Shown here: positions 44,264 through 53,245 of the stretch, in pieces
Layout: each line of letters begins with the position of its first letter
Numbering within the stretch: the first letter of the stretch is position 1
DNA from: CAYNVS01 sp964400725
Lineage (GTDB): Bacteria > Myxococcota_A > SURF-8 > CAYNVS01
Length of the DNA stretch: 63,774 nucleotides
NCBI GenBank assembly: GCA_964400725.1
Contig: CAYNVS010000016.1
Location: forward strand, 1 to 63,774
Direction: 5' to 3'
Made by a program: the position numbers and the translations under genes
Notes under the pieces: model-generated
Seen by the model: the letters and a program-made list of their open reading frames with translations, nothing else
The model's database searches: none
What the model was told of the DNA's origin: nothing

Positions 44264-45970
44264 TTATTCCGCGTTCGAGAAAACCTTGCCGGTTCCAATC
44301 GTGGGCGCGTCGCAAACTTCAAAGTCAAGCGAGTTTTCGCCGACGTTAAGATTTGAAGCCGGTCGGCAGAGGCTTTTTCCGGTCGGAGGCTCCGGCGCCG
44401 CGCTGGCAAGCGGGCAGGAAGCAAGCTCCTTCCCTTCGCTCTGGGCTCTTTTCATCGAAAATTTGCACTGCGCCGCGGAATAGTCCGAATCGTTGAACTC
44501 GCCTATGCCGATGGAATCGAAAACGGTCGTCATTCCTACGACGAAGAAATCGGCGCGGTCAAGCGGCCTGATTAAAAGAATATTCGCGGGGAAGCCGGAC
44601 TTAAAGAAAGTCGATAAACTTTTAGACGCGAAATTCGAGAAATACGCGCTTTTTTCGGTTATCGTAAAAAATCCGTTTGCAGGGATTCTTACGCCGGGCG
44701 GCAGCTGAATGAAGCCTCTCGCCTTCGTTCTGTCGTACTGGCCGTCGCGCCTTACTTCCAAAATGGCGTAGCCGCCTATCACCGCGTCGGGAATTCCGTA
44801 AATTTCTATAAAGGGCGGGACGCCGTCGTCGCCGAGAAAAATCTCGCTGAAGCCGGCAAAAGCGATTTCCGGCGCGTTATTAATATAAACGCTCGCAAAC
44901 GAGCGCGCGTCCGTTCCTACCGCTCGGACGTTTATCGGCAGCGTTTTTGCGAGAAAATCGGGAAGGTCGTATGCGCTGTTCCATAATATTTCAACCGCCC
45001 GGCCGGTCGGTTTGGGGTAATAAACTTTGTTTGAAAAAGTATGCGCGATCCGCCAGTCGGAGCCCTTTGCGTAAGGGTCGCGGAAATAAGGCGAAAGCTC
45101 GAACCCGCGGTCTTCGTCGCCGTAAAAAAGGCATGAAATATTTACGAGCCCCCGGACTATCCCGGACGGGTTGAAGCACGTCAGCGAAAGCGGAACGCTT
45201 TTATTCGCGGACGCCTTGAACGAAACCTGCGAGCCGAAACCAAGCGCGTCGAAGGCTTTGACCGCAAACGTCGCCTCGCTCGAAATCCCCGCCGCCGCGA
45301 GGTCTTCGACCGCAAGCGAGAAAGCGAACTCCGCGTCCGGCGTTACGACTAGAGATTTGCGGCGCGCCGAATTTTCGTCTTTGAAATCAATCTCGGTTTC
45401 CGCCCCGCCTTTAAGCGCGTAAAAGGCTTTAATCTCAATCTGAGCGTCGTCCGAGTCGTAAACCGCCGCGCGTATTTTATCAGAACCCGATAAAACGGAC
45501 GGCGGAGCCTGAACAAACTCTATTTTGGGCGGTTCGTTGCCCGAATCGACCGTAAACGATTGCGTTGCGGCGAAGCCGCCCGAAGAAGTTTTAACCCGCA
45601 GAGCCGCTTCCGTCTCTGCCGCCGGCAAATCTGCCGCGGCGTTCCAATAAAACGAATGCTGCACGCCTTCCGGACTAGAGGCAAGTCCTTGAGTTCCGTA
45701 GCCGAACGGAGCGGGAGAGCACGGTTTGTAATCGTCGTTTCCTTTTTTATATTCGATTTCAACGTCGGTCGAGGCGCCGTTCTCCGAGACTAGAACGAAG
45801 CGTATCGCAACGGGTGGCCTTGTTTTGCCGGAAGGCGCGAGGACGCTTTTTATTTTAACGTCGTTTTGACGATCCGCCTCGCCGCACGAAAGAAGAACGA
45901 GCGAAGCCAGCGCGGTCCCCGCGACCGCCATAAACGCCGCCGTTCTTCCGATTGAAGCCTTGTTTACCAA
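44264..45970 (-). CDS. Lipoprotein with lamin-tail-like domain
   Basis: The 568 aa start at TTG seven bases inside the end of the Mpl gene, with AAGGCGG upstream; the first ATG would lie 13 codons later without a ribosome site. Lipobox LLSCG. Three or four beta-sandwich segments (~30-330) precede a lamin-tail-like domain at ~370-450 (FSEIFLGDDGVPPFIEIYG, GGYAILEVRRDG, LPPGVRIPANGFFTI, FFVVGMTTVFDSIG). The C-terminal ~90 residues contain paired Cys. LTD domains occur in many secreted bacterial proteins without a fixed function. This one lacks the Asp/Glu spacer of its relatives in the region. Overlap with Mpl suggests co-transcription. Confidence 0.75.
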   Translation of the reverse strand: MVNKASIGRTAAFMAVAGTALASLVLLSCGEADRQNDVKIKSVLAPSGKTRPPVAIRFVLVSENGASTDVEIEYKKGNDDYKPCSPAPFGYGTQGLASSPEGVQHSFYWNAAADLPAAETEAALRVKTSSGGFAATQSFTVDSGNEPPKIEFVQAPPSVLSGSDKIRAAVYDSDDAQIEIKAFYALKGGAETEIDFKDENSARRKSLVVTPDAEFAFSLAVEDLAAAGISSEATFAVKAFDALGFGSQVSFKASANKSVPLSLTCFNPSGIVRGLVNISCLFYGDEDRGFELSPYFRDPYAKGSDWRIAHTFSNKVYYPKPTGRAVEILWNSAYDLPDFLAKTLPINVRAVGTDARSFASVYINNAPEIAFAGFSEIFLGDDGVPPFIEIYGIPDAVIGGYAILEVRRDGQYDRTKARGFIQLPPGVRIPANGFFTITEKSAYFSNFASKSLSTFFKSGFPANILLIRPLDRADFFVVGMTTVFDSIGIGEFNDSDYSAAQCKFSMKRAQSEGKELASCPLASAAPEPPTGKSLCRPASNLNVGENSLDFEVCDAPTIGTGKVFSNAE

Positions 45971-47421
45971 GTTTCCGCCTTCTTTTCCAGCGCGCTTTTA
46001 ATTTTGGCGTAAAATCCGCCGAAGCCGCCGTTGGACATTCCTAAAACGACGTCGCCGGGCTTGCAAAGCGCCGAAATTTCCGCGGCGATTTCGTCCGCGT
46101 CCGCGCATGCGGCTGACTTCCCGCCAGCGCCGTTGATTTTATCGGCCAGCCTTTGCGCGTCCATTCTGTCGCCTTCGGGTATTTTCCACATATCTTCGGG
46201 AGAAGATATAAATACGGCGTCGGCCAAACAAAGCGCCTCCGCGAATTTGTCCTCGTAAATTTTCCGTCTGCTGGTGTTCGAGCGCGGATCGAAGGCGGCG
46301 ATTATGCGCCTGCCCGGAAAGCGGCGCCTTACCGAAAGTATCGTCTCTTCCGCAGCCGTGGGGTGATGCGCGAAGTCGTCGATTACATCGACGCCCGCAA
46401 CGGACGCGACGATTTCCTGACGCCGTTTGACCCCTTTGAAAGTTTCGAGGGCGGCGAGCGCGTCGCCTATTTTTACGCCCGCCTTGGACGCCGTCAACGC
46501 GGCGGCAAGCGCGTTCTCTACGTTGTGCAGCCCGAAAAGAGGCATCGCGGCTTCGCGCTCGGTTCCGTCCGCCTCGACCGCCTTAAACCGCGTCATGCAG
46601 CCGTCCTCTCGAACGTCGAACGCTGCGAGCGCAGGGCTTGCGCCGTCCGCGGCGCGCTCTTTTACGCCGTAAAACAAAACTTCTCCGGCGCACAATTCGG
46701 CAAGCGGAAAGAGCTCCGTCCTGTCGGCGCAAAGGATTAGCGAGCCTTCTTTGCCAAGCGATCGGGCGAGCTGCTCGAATTGAATTTTATAAGCCGCAAA
46801 CGAGGGATAAATGTCGGCGTGGTCGAACTCCATCGAGGTTACGACCGCCGCGTTCGGCCTGTAAACGAGCATTTTAGGCCGCTTGTCGAACAGCGCCGTG
46901 TCGTATTCGTCCCCTTCGATTACGAAAGGCGAGCCGCTTTTGCCCAGCGCGCCGTTGAGGTTGAAATTAAGCGGTATTCCGCCGATGAAGAAGCCGGGAG
47001 AAACTCCGCATGCCTCAAGCATGTGCGCCGCCATCGAGGCCGTAGTCGTCTTGCCGTGCGTGCCGCAGACCGCAAGCCTCCGCCTGCCGCTCATAAACAG
47101 CCTGTAAAGCGCGTCCGCCATCGAGACGAACGGAGTCGTCGTCCGAGCCAGCGCGGCGAACTCAGGGTTCGCAAGCCTGATCGCGTTGCCGACTATAACT
47201 AGGTCGGGCTTGCTTTCTTCGAGGTTGGCGGCGGAGTAGCCGGAATAAATTTTTACGCCGGATTCGGCCAGCAAAACGCTCATCGGCGGGTACGCGCGGT
47301 CGTCCGAGCCGGAGACTTCGTATCCGGCCTCTTTGAGCATCAGCGCCGCCGCGGCCATGCCGCTTCCGCAGACGCCTATCATGTAAACTTTTTTCAAATT
47401 GTCGGGGATGGGCGAAGCCAT
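45964..47421 (-). CDS. mpl: UDP-N-acetylmuramate:L-alanyl-gamma-D-glutamyl-meso-diaminopimelate ligase
   Basis: The 485 aa are a full-length Mur-ligase family protein. Diagnostic Mpl features are VGNAIRLANPEFAAL, the ATP loop GTHGKTTTAS and the stretch VIEGDEYDTALFDKRPKMLVY, which separates Mpl from MurC. GGAG-like AGAGGAA precedes the ATG. Mpl reattaches murein tripeptide recovered from wall turnover to UDP-MurNAc in the cytoplasm. The phosphatase gene lies 14 bases upstream and the lamin-tail lipoprotein overlaps its 3' end. Confidence 0.95.
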   Translation of the reverse strand: MASPIPDNLKKVYMIGVCGSGMAAAALMLKEAGYEVSGSDDRAYPPMSVLLAESGVKIYSGYSAANLEESKPDLVIVGNAIRLANPEFAALARTTTPFVSMADALYRLFMSGRRRLAVCGTHGKTTTASMAAHMLEACGVSPGFFIGGIPLNFNLNGALGKSGSPFVIEGDEYDTALFDKRPKMLVYRPNAAVVTSMEFDHADIYPSFAAYKIQFEQLARSLGKEGSLILCADRTELFPLAELCAGEVLFYGVKERAADGASPALAAFDVREDGCMTRFKAVEADGTEREAAMPLFGLHNVENALAAALTASKAGVKIGDALAALETFKGVKRRQEIVASVAGVDVIDDFAHHPTAAEETILSVRRRFPGRRIIAAFDPRSNTSRRKIYEDKFAEALCLADAVFISSPEDMWKIPEGDRMDAQRLADKINGAGGKSAACADADEIAAEISALCKPGDVVLGMSNGGFGGFYAKIKSALEKKAETW

Positions 47422-47435
47422 CGGTTCCTCTCGTT

Positions 47436-48233
47436 TTATTTCTTTCTGGGTTTAAAAAACTTTTTAATTTCCGAAAATCCGCCCGGCTGCCCGGCGAAGA
47501 TAGGCTCGTCCGAATCCCACGTCTCAAGCATGCTTTCAAGGTCGAACGGCCTGCCCGACTCGTAGAAAATTTCGTATCCGAGCCGCCTTAAAATGGGGTC
47601 GCACGCGGCAACGTCCCATATGTGAAAGCGGTTCAGCTGCGAAAACTCCACCGCCCCCTTGGCGAGCAGACAAAGGTGTATCGCGCCGCTGCCCAGCGAC
47701 CTTATCTTTCCGGGGAAGGAGCTTTCGTAGATTTGTAAAAACTTGCCGTCGCAGGCGGCGTAAGTTTTGGACGTAACCGCTTTGAACTCCGCGGCTGGCG
47801 CAAGCGGTTTGCCGTTAAGCGTGGGAACGCTCGAATCGCACTGCGCGAAGTACATCTCGTCGAGCATCGGCGCGTAAACCGCTCCGCCCGTCGCCTTGCC
47901 GTATTCAATCGCCGCGGCGCATACGCACCAAGTAGGAACGCCGCGCGCGTAGCTCGCGGTTCCGTCTATCGGGTCGAGCGCGAAGGCCAGCGGTATTTTC
48001 GTCAAATCTACTCCCGCGCGCCTCGAATGCTCTTCCTCTTCGCCGACTATGACGCATCCGTCGTATTCCTTGCGCAGCGCATCGACGATAACGCGCTGGG
48101 TTTCGACGTCGGCCTGCGTAACTATGCTGCCGTCGTCCTTACGCCAAGCCTTGAACGAGGCCGATTTAAAATAATTGACGGCGGTTTGCGCCGCCGTCAA
48201 TACAATACTTTCTACCGGTTTGATGTCCGTCAT
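47436..48233 (-). CDS. Inositol-monophosphatase family phosphatase (CysQ/IMPase-like)
   Basis: The 265 aa contain the family's three metal sites: VGEEEE (first Glu pair), LDPIDGTASYARG and WDVAACDPILRRLG. Length matches IMPase, CysQ and HisN-type enzymes, which hydrolyse inositol-1-phosphate, 3'-phosphoadenosine 5'-phosphate or histidinol phosphate. Sequence alone does not decide; the neighbouring AhcY and BamD-like genes do not help. It sits 14 bases ahead of mpl in the same direction. Confidence 0.88.
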   Translation of the reverse strand: MTDIKPVESIVLTAAQTAVNYFKSASFKAWRKDDGSIVTQADVETQRVIVDALRKEYDGCVIVGEEEEHSRRAGVDLTKIPLAFALDPIDGTASYARGVPTWCVCAAAIEYGKATGGAVYAPMLDEMYFAQCDSSVPTLNGKPLAPAAEFKAVTSKTYAACDGKFLQIYESSFPGKIRSLGSGAIHLCLLAKGAVEFSQLNRFHIWDVAACDPILRRLGYEIFYESGRPFDLESMLETWDSDEPIFAGQPGGFSEIKKFFKPRKK

Positions 48234-48238
48234 TGAAT

Positions 48239-49315
48239 TTACTTTTTAAACGGCGAAAACTGCATTTTTTTGTCGAGCGCTTCCTGCTCGTTCTTTTCTT
48301 CCTGCAGTTTATCTTTGTCGGGCTTTAGGTCGTCTTTCGCGCCGGGCTTAACCTCTTCCTTCGGTTTATCCTTCGCTTCTTCCTTCGCCTTCTTTTCAAG
48401 CTCGTCGCAGATTGCGGAAAGCCGGGGGAAGCCGTCGCGCGTCGATTTCCCTTCCGAGGGGCTCGCCTTTACGAGTTCGCCCAGATAGGGGCAGGCGTCT
48501 TTCAGGTTGTCCTGCGCGATGTAAGCCTTTATCATCAGCTTGAGAATGTCGGGAGATTTGTCCAGACCGCGCTCGATGAACCGCTTGTCTTTCATAATTC
48601 CTTTGATGCGCGCAATCGTCCCTTGCGGCTTGTCGTCGCGGTAATAAAACTTGGCGACGTACATCTCGCGTTCCAGCAGCCTTTTGCCGCACCACTTGAG
48701 CTTTACGCGCGCGCTCTTAACCAGCTCCTCGTACAGCTTCTGGTCTTCGTTTTGGCAGAAGCCTTTGTCGTCGAAGTTAATCGCGTCCGATTCGTCCGCG
48801 TCTTCTTCGGCCTTGCCGGAAGGGTCGTCAAGCGCCTTCATTATTATTAGGAATTTGCGGAACCCGTCGTAAGCCTCTTCTATAAGCCGCTGGTCGCGCT
48901 CCTCGGCGGGAGGCATGAACCACCAATTTTCCGGCGCCTGCATGAGCGAGCTCATGGCCGCCATATAAACGGAATACGGCGCGCACGGATGCGACGGGTG
49001 CTCCTTGTTGTAGCGAAGGTAGGCGTCGGACGCCTCAATGAACGAGTCGTTGAGGAAGGCGATGTCCGCCATGCGCAGCTCCGCCAGCGCGGCGTACTTG
49101 CTCATCGTGTATTTTGTTACGACTATGTTGAAGTAAAAACGCGCGTCTTCCAGCGATCTGTCTTCAAACTCCTGCATTCCTTTTGAGAAATTGAGAGCGC
49201 TCGCCTTCTGGTAGTCTTCGTGTTTGATTTCGCGGGCTAGGCCGCACCCCGCCGCCAGCGCCGCGAGAGCGCACAGCAGAGCGAAGGCCGACGCCTGATG
49301 CGTAAAAGTTTTCAT
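48239..49315 (-). CDS. BamD/YfiO-like outer-membrane assembly lipoprotein
   Basis: A 358-aa lipoprotein (ALAAGCG). Residues ~35-270 are TPR-like helices with the BamD pattern: LNFSKGMQEFEDRSLEDARFYFNIVVTKY (quoted in part: DARFYFNIVVTKYTMS), YAALAELRMADIAFLNDSFIEASDAY, HPCAPYSVYMAAMS. BamD feeds beta-barrel proteins to BamA. It is longer than E. coli BamD (245 aa), mainly through a charged Lys/Glu-rich C-terminal tail. No good ribosome site precedes the ATG. Co-directional with the phosphatase gene, five bases away. A more general tol-pal/YbgF-like TPR lipoprotein is the alternative. Confidence 0.7.
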   Translation of the reverse strand: MKTFTHQASAFALLCALAALAAGCGLAREIKHEDYQKASALNFSKGMQEFEDRSLEDARFYFNIVVTKYTMSKYAALAELRMADIAFLNDSFIEASDAYLRYNKEHPSHPCAPYSVYMAAMSSLMQAPENWWFMPPAEERDQRLIEEAYDGFRKFLIIMKALDDPSGKAEEDADESDAINFDDKGFCQNEDQKLYEELVKSARVKLKWCGKRLLEREMYVAKFYYRDDKPQGTIARIKGIMKDKRFIERGLDKSPDILKLMIKAYIAQDNLKDACPYLGELVKASPSEGKSTRDGFPRLSAICDELEKKAKEEAKDKPKEEVKPGAKDDLKPDKDKLQEEKNEQEALDKKMQFSPFKK

Positions 49316-49342
49316 AATGCCGCTTGCCGTTAAAAAGGCCGA

Positions 49343-50596
49343 CTAAGTGCCGGCGGAGAAATCGTCGGCGTATTTAATCTGCTCTTCGGTCAGCTTGTCG
49401 ATGCTGCGCCCCTGCGTGGTCAGCTTGAGCATAGCGACGTCTTGATCCTGTTCGGTGGAAATGTCGTAAACTTTTTTCTCCAGCTTTCCTTGATTCTGCG
49501 CAAGGTAAACCATGGAAAGGAACTGGTTGGCGAAGCTCATGTCCATGACCTCGGACGGATGTCCTTCCGCGGCGGCCAGATTGACCAAACGCCCTTTGGC
49601 CAGCAGGTAAATGCGCCTGCCGTCCGGCATCTTGTATTCTTCGTTGTTCGGACGGATTTCGCGCTTGCCCGCGGCGATAGACTCCAGCTCTTCGATGTTG
49701 ATTTCAACGTCGTAATGGCCGGTGTTGCAGACTATCGCGCCGTCCTTCATCGTCTCGAAGTGCCGTTTGCGGATGACGTCCTTCATGCCGGTGGCGGTGA
49801 TAAAGACGTCGCCGATTTTGGCCGCTTCGTCCATCGGCATTACTTCGATGCCTTCCAGCGTAGCCTTGAGCGCGGGAATCGGATCGACTTCCGTCGCTAT
49901 TACGCGGCAGCCCATTCCCTTGGCGCGCATAGCCACGCCGCGCCCGCAGTGGCCGTAACCGGCGACTACGAACACTTTGCCGGCCAGAAGAACGCTCGTG
50001 GCGCGCAGAATGCCGTCGATGGACGACTGACCGGTGCCGTAAACGTTGTCGAAATCCCACTTCGTAACCGCGTCGTTGACCGCCACGACCGGGAACATAA
50101 GTTTGCCCGCCTTCGCCATGGCGCGGAGTCTGTGAACGCCCGTGGTCGTCTCTTCGGTGGCGCCCAGCAGCGTGGACGCGAACTCTTTGTGTTTGCTCTG
50201 AACCGTAAAAATAAGGTCGGCGCCGTCGTCTAAAATTAGAGTCGGCTTAAACTCGACGACTTTATCCAGCGCCCAGTAGTAGTCCTCGCGGGACATGCCG
50301 TACCACGCGTAAACCGGTATGCCGAGCGCGACCATCGCCGCGGCCACGTCGTCGGAGGTGGAAAGCGGATTGCAGCCCGACCAGCAGACTTCGGCTCCGG
50401 CGGCGACGAGCGTCTTGACCAGTATCGCGGTCTCTTTGGTTACGTGCAGGCTGCCCGATATGCGCATGCCCTTAAGCGGCTTTGTTTCCGAGTATTTATT
50501 GCGAAGAGCCGTCAGAACCGGCATTCTGGCCTCGGCCCATTCGAGTTTTAAAATTCCTTGCTCGGCCAGCTTAGGGTTTGCGATTTTGTAGTCCAT
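49343..50596 (-). CDS. ahcY: S-adenosylhomocysteinase
   Basis: The 417 aa cover SAHH: SGSLHVTKETAILVKTL, GCNPLSTSDDVAAAM, EETTTGVHRL, NDAVTKWDFDN and the NAD loop GYGHCGRGVA. Cytoplasmic enzyme that splits S-adenosylhomocysteine to adenosine and homocysteine, removing the product of methyl transfer. It lacks the ~40-residue insert of mammalian and E. coli-neighbour forms and ends YADDFSAGT, as in the short archaeal/Thermotoga-type enzymes. GGAG precedes the ATG. The 3' end of a 6S RNA lies 44 bases upstream; readthrough from the 6S promoter could supply part of its transcription. Confidence 0.96.
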   Translation of the reverse strand: MDYKIANPKLAEQGILKLEWAEARMPVLTALRNKYSETKPLKGMRISGSLHVTKETAILVKTLVAAGAEVCWSGCNPLSTSDDVAAAMVALGIPVYAWYGMSREDYYWALDKVVEFKPTLILDDGADLIFTVQSKHKEFASTLLGATEETTTGVHRLRAMAKAGKLMFPVVAVNDAVTKWDFDNVYGTGQSSIDGILRATSVLLAGKVFVVAGYGHCGRGVAMRAKGMGCRVIATEVDPIPALKATLEGIEVMPMDEAAKIGDVFITATGMKDVIRKRHFETMKDGAIVCNTGHYDVEINIEELESIAAGKREIRPNNEEYKMPDGRRIYLLAKGRLVNLAAAEGHPSEVMDMSFANQFLSMVYLAQNQGKLEKKVYDISTEQDQDVAMLKLTTQGRSIDKLTEEQIKYADDFSAGT

Positions 50597-50639
50597 CTTT
50601 TTCTCCGTTTGTTAATATAAGTAAATGCCGCAACAAATA

Positions 50640-50818
50640 AAAAAACCCGCCCTGGCCGTCTGGGGACTTTGATTAAGCCCCATACCACACAGGTAGGACC
50701 CAATGCGCCGCTTTAGGCTTCCCAAATTAATGGGCTTGCTCACCACGGCCTAACCAGATCCAAGGCTCGACAAGTGTAGGGCAAAAACACTTGAACCCAT
50801 AACGCGCCGGGCAGGCTT
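50640..50818 (-). ncRNA. ssrS: 6S RNA
   Basis: On the minus strand this ~179-base stretch matches the proteobacterial 6S RNA layout. A closing stem pairs CCTGCCC near the 5' end with GGGCGGG near the 3' end, followed by a T run. The central part has GGTGAGCA, GAAGCCTAAAG and GCGGCGCATTG, close to the E. coli GGTGAGCATGC..GAAGCC segment. The length is typical (~180 nt). 6S RNA mimics an open promoter and sequesters housekeeping RNA polymerase in stationary phase. A promoter fits exactly upstream. An SAH riboswitch, possible ahead of ahcY, does not fit this sequence. Confidence 0.82.
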
Positions 50819-50824
50819 TAAAGT

Positions 50825-50853
50825 ATAATATCTGTAGAAGAGCGGCGCGTCAA
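50825..50853 (-). promoter_or_regulatory. Promoter of the 6S RNA
   Basis: On the minus strand TTGACG (50853-50848), exactly 17 bases, then TATTAT (50830-50825), with the RNA's 5' end seven bases on. It also partly overlaps the upstream region of the divergent MBL gene. Confidence 0.7.
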
Positions 50854-50968
50854 GCCAAAACCGCGTTTTAAACCAATCTCGGCGCCTGCGGGGCGAACCG
50901 TCGACTTTAAATTCAGCCGCGATTTTGCGGTATTGTAAAAATCGAATAAATTTATTACAATAGCGTTG

Positions 50969-51640
50969 ATGTATAAAAAAATAAGCGAATCGGTTTTCAT
51001 GGTCGGCGGGCTTAACTTAAGCGCCCCCGACGACTGCCAAGTTTATTTAATCGACCTCGGCAGGCTCGTTTTAATCGACTCCGGCTGCGGCGAATTCAAG
51101 CTGATTGAAGAAAACATAGCTTCGGCGGGCTACTCGGCTGGCGACCTTGACGCATTAATACTGACGCACTGCCACGTCGATCACATAGGCGGCGCGGCGG
51201 CGGCGCAAAGGGCGAGCGGCTGTAAAATCGCGGCGCACGCGTTGGACGCGGAAGCTATTGAAACCGGCGACCCCGTAAGAACGGCCTCAAGCTGGTACGG
51301 CGTAAAACTCCCCAAATTAAAGGTAGATTTATTATTGACCGGCGGCGTCCGGCTTGAATTCGAGGACGGCGAGCTGGAAGTCGTTCACATACCGGGGCAT
51401 ACGCCGGGGTCTATCGCTTTGCTGCTTCGGCAAAACGGCCAAAAAATTCTATTCGGACAAGACTTGCACGGCCCCTTTCACGCGGACTTCGGCAGCGACA
51501 TAAACGCGTGGGCTAAAAGCATGGAGCGGCTTTTAGCGTTGGAAGCGGACGTGCTTTGCGAGGGACATTACGGAATTTACAAACCGGCGCATCGCGTCCG
51601 CGCCTACATAGAGCGGCAGCTAGAAGACAACGGCTTTTAA
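50969..51640 (+). CDS. MBL-fold metallohydrolase
   Basis: The 223 aa have the metallo-beta-lactamase fold: LIDSGCGE, the zinc motif THCHVDHIGG, IPGHTPGS, FGQDLHGPF and the last His in CEGHYG. This pattern matches glyoxalase-II-like or general MBL hydrolases; the substrate is not specified by sequence. A TTG one codon earlier is an alternative start, and neither has a clear ribosome site, so the mRNA may be near-leaderless. It is divergent from the 6S RNA and faces a metallophosphoesterase gene, from which it is separated by 18 bases. Confidence 0.88.
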   Translation: MYKKISESVFMVGGLNLSAPDDCQVYLIDLGRLVLIDSGCGEFKLIEENIASAGYSAGDLDALILTHCHVDHIGGAAAAQRASGCKIAAHALDAEAIETGDPVRTASSWYGVKLPKLKVDLLLTGGVRLEFEDGELEVVHIPGHTPGSIALLLRQNGQKILFGQDLHGPFHADFGSDINAWAKSMERLLALEADVLCEGHYGIYKPAHRVRAYIERQLEDNGF

Positions 51641-51658
51641 CCCGCGAAATTTTTACGG

Positions 51659-53017
51659 CTATTCTTCCGCCGTTTCCTCGTCTCCGTCGGCGGGGGGATG
51701 ATAATCTTCCCCGGCCTCGACGATTTTACCGTATTCCTTGGCGGTCAGCGTTATGAAATCAATAACATTGCCGTCTTTATCCACCGCGTTCAACTTAAGC
51801 GTTTCGCAGCCGGCCTCGATTTGAACGTGATGATGAGCCGCCTTAGCCACGCTTACCGCAGGCCAGTCCCAGCCGCACCACTCGTCCAGCCCGCCGCCGC
51901 CGCCGCCCGTAACGACCTGAATTACTCCTCCGTCAACCTGCCCGCGCTGATAGCCGTGGGCGTGTCCGCTTAAATATAAATGAAATTTGTGCCGGTTCAA
52001 CAGCGGATACATCCACTCGCGCACAGTCGCAAGGCCGTCGTAATGACGCGAGCCGTCCTCGTTGTAGCATCCGCCCCAGCCTTCCGAATATCCGGGCTCG
52101 TGAGCCGCGGCGATGCGCCACGTCGCGGTCTGCGCCTCCTCGCTCGCAAGCCGCTCCTTAATAAACGCGGACAGCGTCGATTCCGCGTCGTCGAACGAGG
52201 CGAATATTTGGTTTGTATTGTAAACGAGCATGAACACGTTGCCGAAGCGGACGCTGTAAGTGCTCTCGTACATATCTTTGCCGTTTACCTTGGGGTAATC
52301 GACGTAATCGTAGTAACCGGCGTTCTCTTTCTCGTGGTTGCCGATGACGAGAAAAAATGGAACTTGATGGGCGAGCGGACGAACCGCGTCGTGAAACTCG
52401 GTTTTAAAGGCGTTTTCCGCCTTCGGGTCTTGCACCGCGTCGCCTACGTGAAGGACGAAGTACGGCTCGAACGCCGCCATCTGAGCGATAATCGGGGCTA
52501 AAATTTCCGGATGTCCCTGACTGTCGCCGACGGCCGCAAAGCGTATGGACGCCTCGTCCGCCGGAGCGGAATAAAAGCTGTGAACCGCCGATTCGGCCGC
52601 TCCGCTTACCGCTTTATACGAGTAGCGCGTCCCCGGCTCAAGCCCTGTAAGTTTTACCGCGTGAATAAGCCCCTCCCCGCCGGTCTGCGGAGTTTCGCGG
52701 TCGAGCGCGTCCCCTTTGCCCCAAACCAATTTGCCGTCGGCTTCGGCCAGCGTCCGCCACATTACGACCGAGCTTGTCGAGTTTGTGTACGAAATATACG
52801 GCCCGACGTCGAACGTTTCGTCCTTGGTCATTGAGGCCGGGCGCCCTTCGAGCGGTTTGCAGAGCGGCGCGGCGTCCGTTTCGGTTTCCGCCGTCTCGGT
52901 CTCGCCGCCGGCGTCGTCGGCGTCGTAATCCGAGTTGTTTTGTGAGCTTCCGCTTGAGCACGAAAGAACGAAACACGTTGATATAACAACAAATAACGCC
53001 AAGATGATGCGGTTCAT
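51659..53017 (-). CDS. Secreted purple-acid-phosphatase-like metallophosphoesterase lipoprotein
   Basis: The 452 aa start at the Met behind GAGGAG. Lipobox VLSCSS, an acidic spacer (DYDADDAGGETETAETETDA), then an N-terminal fibronectin-like domain (YISYTNSTSSVVMWRT..GLEPGTRYSYK) and the phosphoesterase domain. All metal motifs are present: AAVGDSQ, HVGDAV, GNHE, AAHEPG and SGHAHGYQR. This is the order in purple acid phosphatases, which hydrolyse phosphomonoesters outside the cell. A second acidic patch closes the protein (PPADGDEETAEE). It belongs to the same acidic-spacer lipoprotein set as several other genes here and may serve phosphate scavenging. Confidence 0.88.
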   Translation of the reverse strand: MNRIILALFVVISTCFVLSCSSGSSQNNSDYDADDAGGETETAETETDAAPLCKPLEGRPASMTKDETFDVGPYISYTNSTSSVVMWRTLAEADGKLVWGKGDALDRETPQTGGEGLIHAVKLTGLEPGTRYSYKAVSGAAESAVHSFYSAPADEASIRFAAVGDSQGHPEILAPIIAQMAAFEPYFVLHVGDAVQDPKAENAFKTEFHDAVRPLAHQVPFFLVIGNHEKENAGYYDYVDYPKVNGKDMYESTYSVRFGNVFMLVYNTNQIFASFDDAESTLSAFIKERLASEEAQTATWRIAAAHEPGYSEGWGGCYNEDGSRHYDGLATVREWMYPLLNRHKFHLYLSGHAHGYQRGQVDGGVIQVVTGGGGGGLDEWCGWDWPAVSVAKAAHHHVQIEAGCETLKLNAVDKDGNVIDFITLTAKEYGKIVEAGEDYHPPADGDEETAEE

Positions 53018-53193
53018 GCGTCTCCTCAATCGGTTTATTAGGTTATGAAAGAATCTAAATCGAGCTCTTTAATAAATAAAATATTATTTCACCGGCCTTA
53101 AATATTTGCAAGCCGTAAATACGCTATTTCTCCGCCGGACGCGCGCGCCGCCGTCTTTATTATCGTGCGGCTTTCTATATATATAATAAGAAA

Positions 53194-53222
53194 TTGCCTT
53201 TTCAATCAATACTTCTTATAAT
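53194..53222 (+). promoter_or_regulatory. Promoter of the pseudo-receiver/TPR gene
   Basis: TTGCCT (53194-53199), a 17-base spacer and a consensus TATAAT (53217-53222), 24 bases ahead of the start codon. Confidence 0.6.
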
Positions 53223-53245
53223 TGTTAATCGGAGGTTAGAACTTT

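Noticed and set aside
50640..50818. SAH riboswitch ahead of ahcY
   Set aside because: The sequence lacks the SAH aptamer pattern and matches 6S RNA in length, closing stem and central sequence; it also has its own promoter and terminator-like end.
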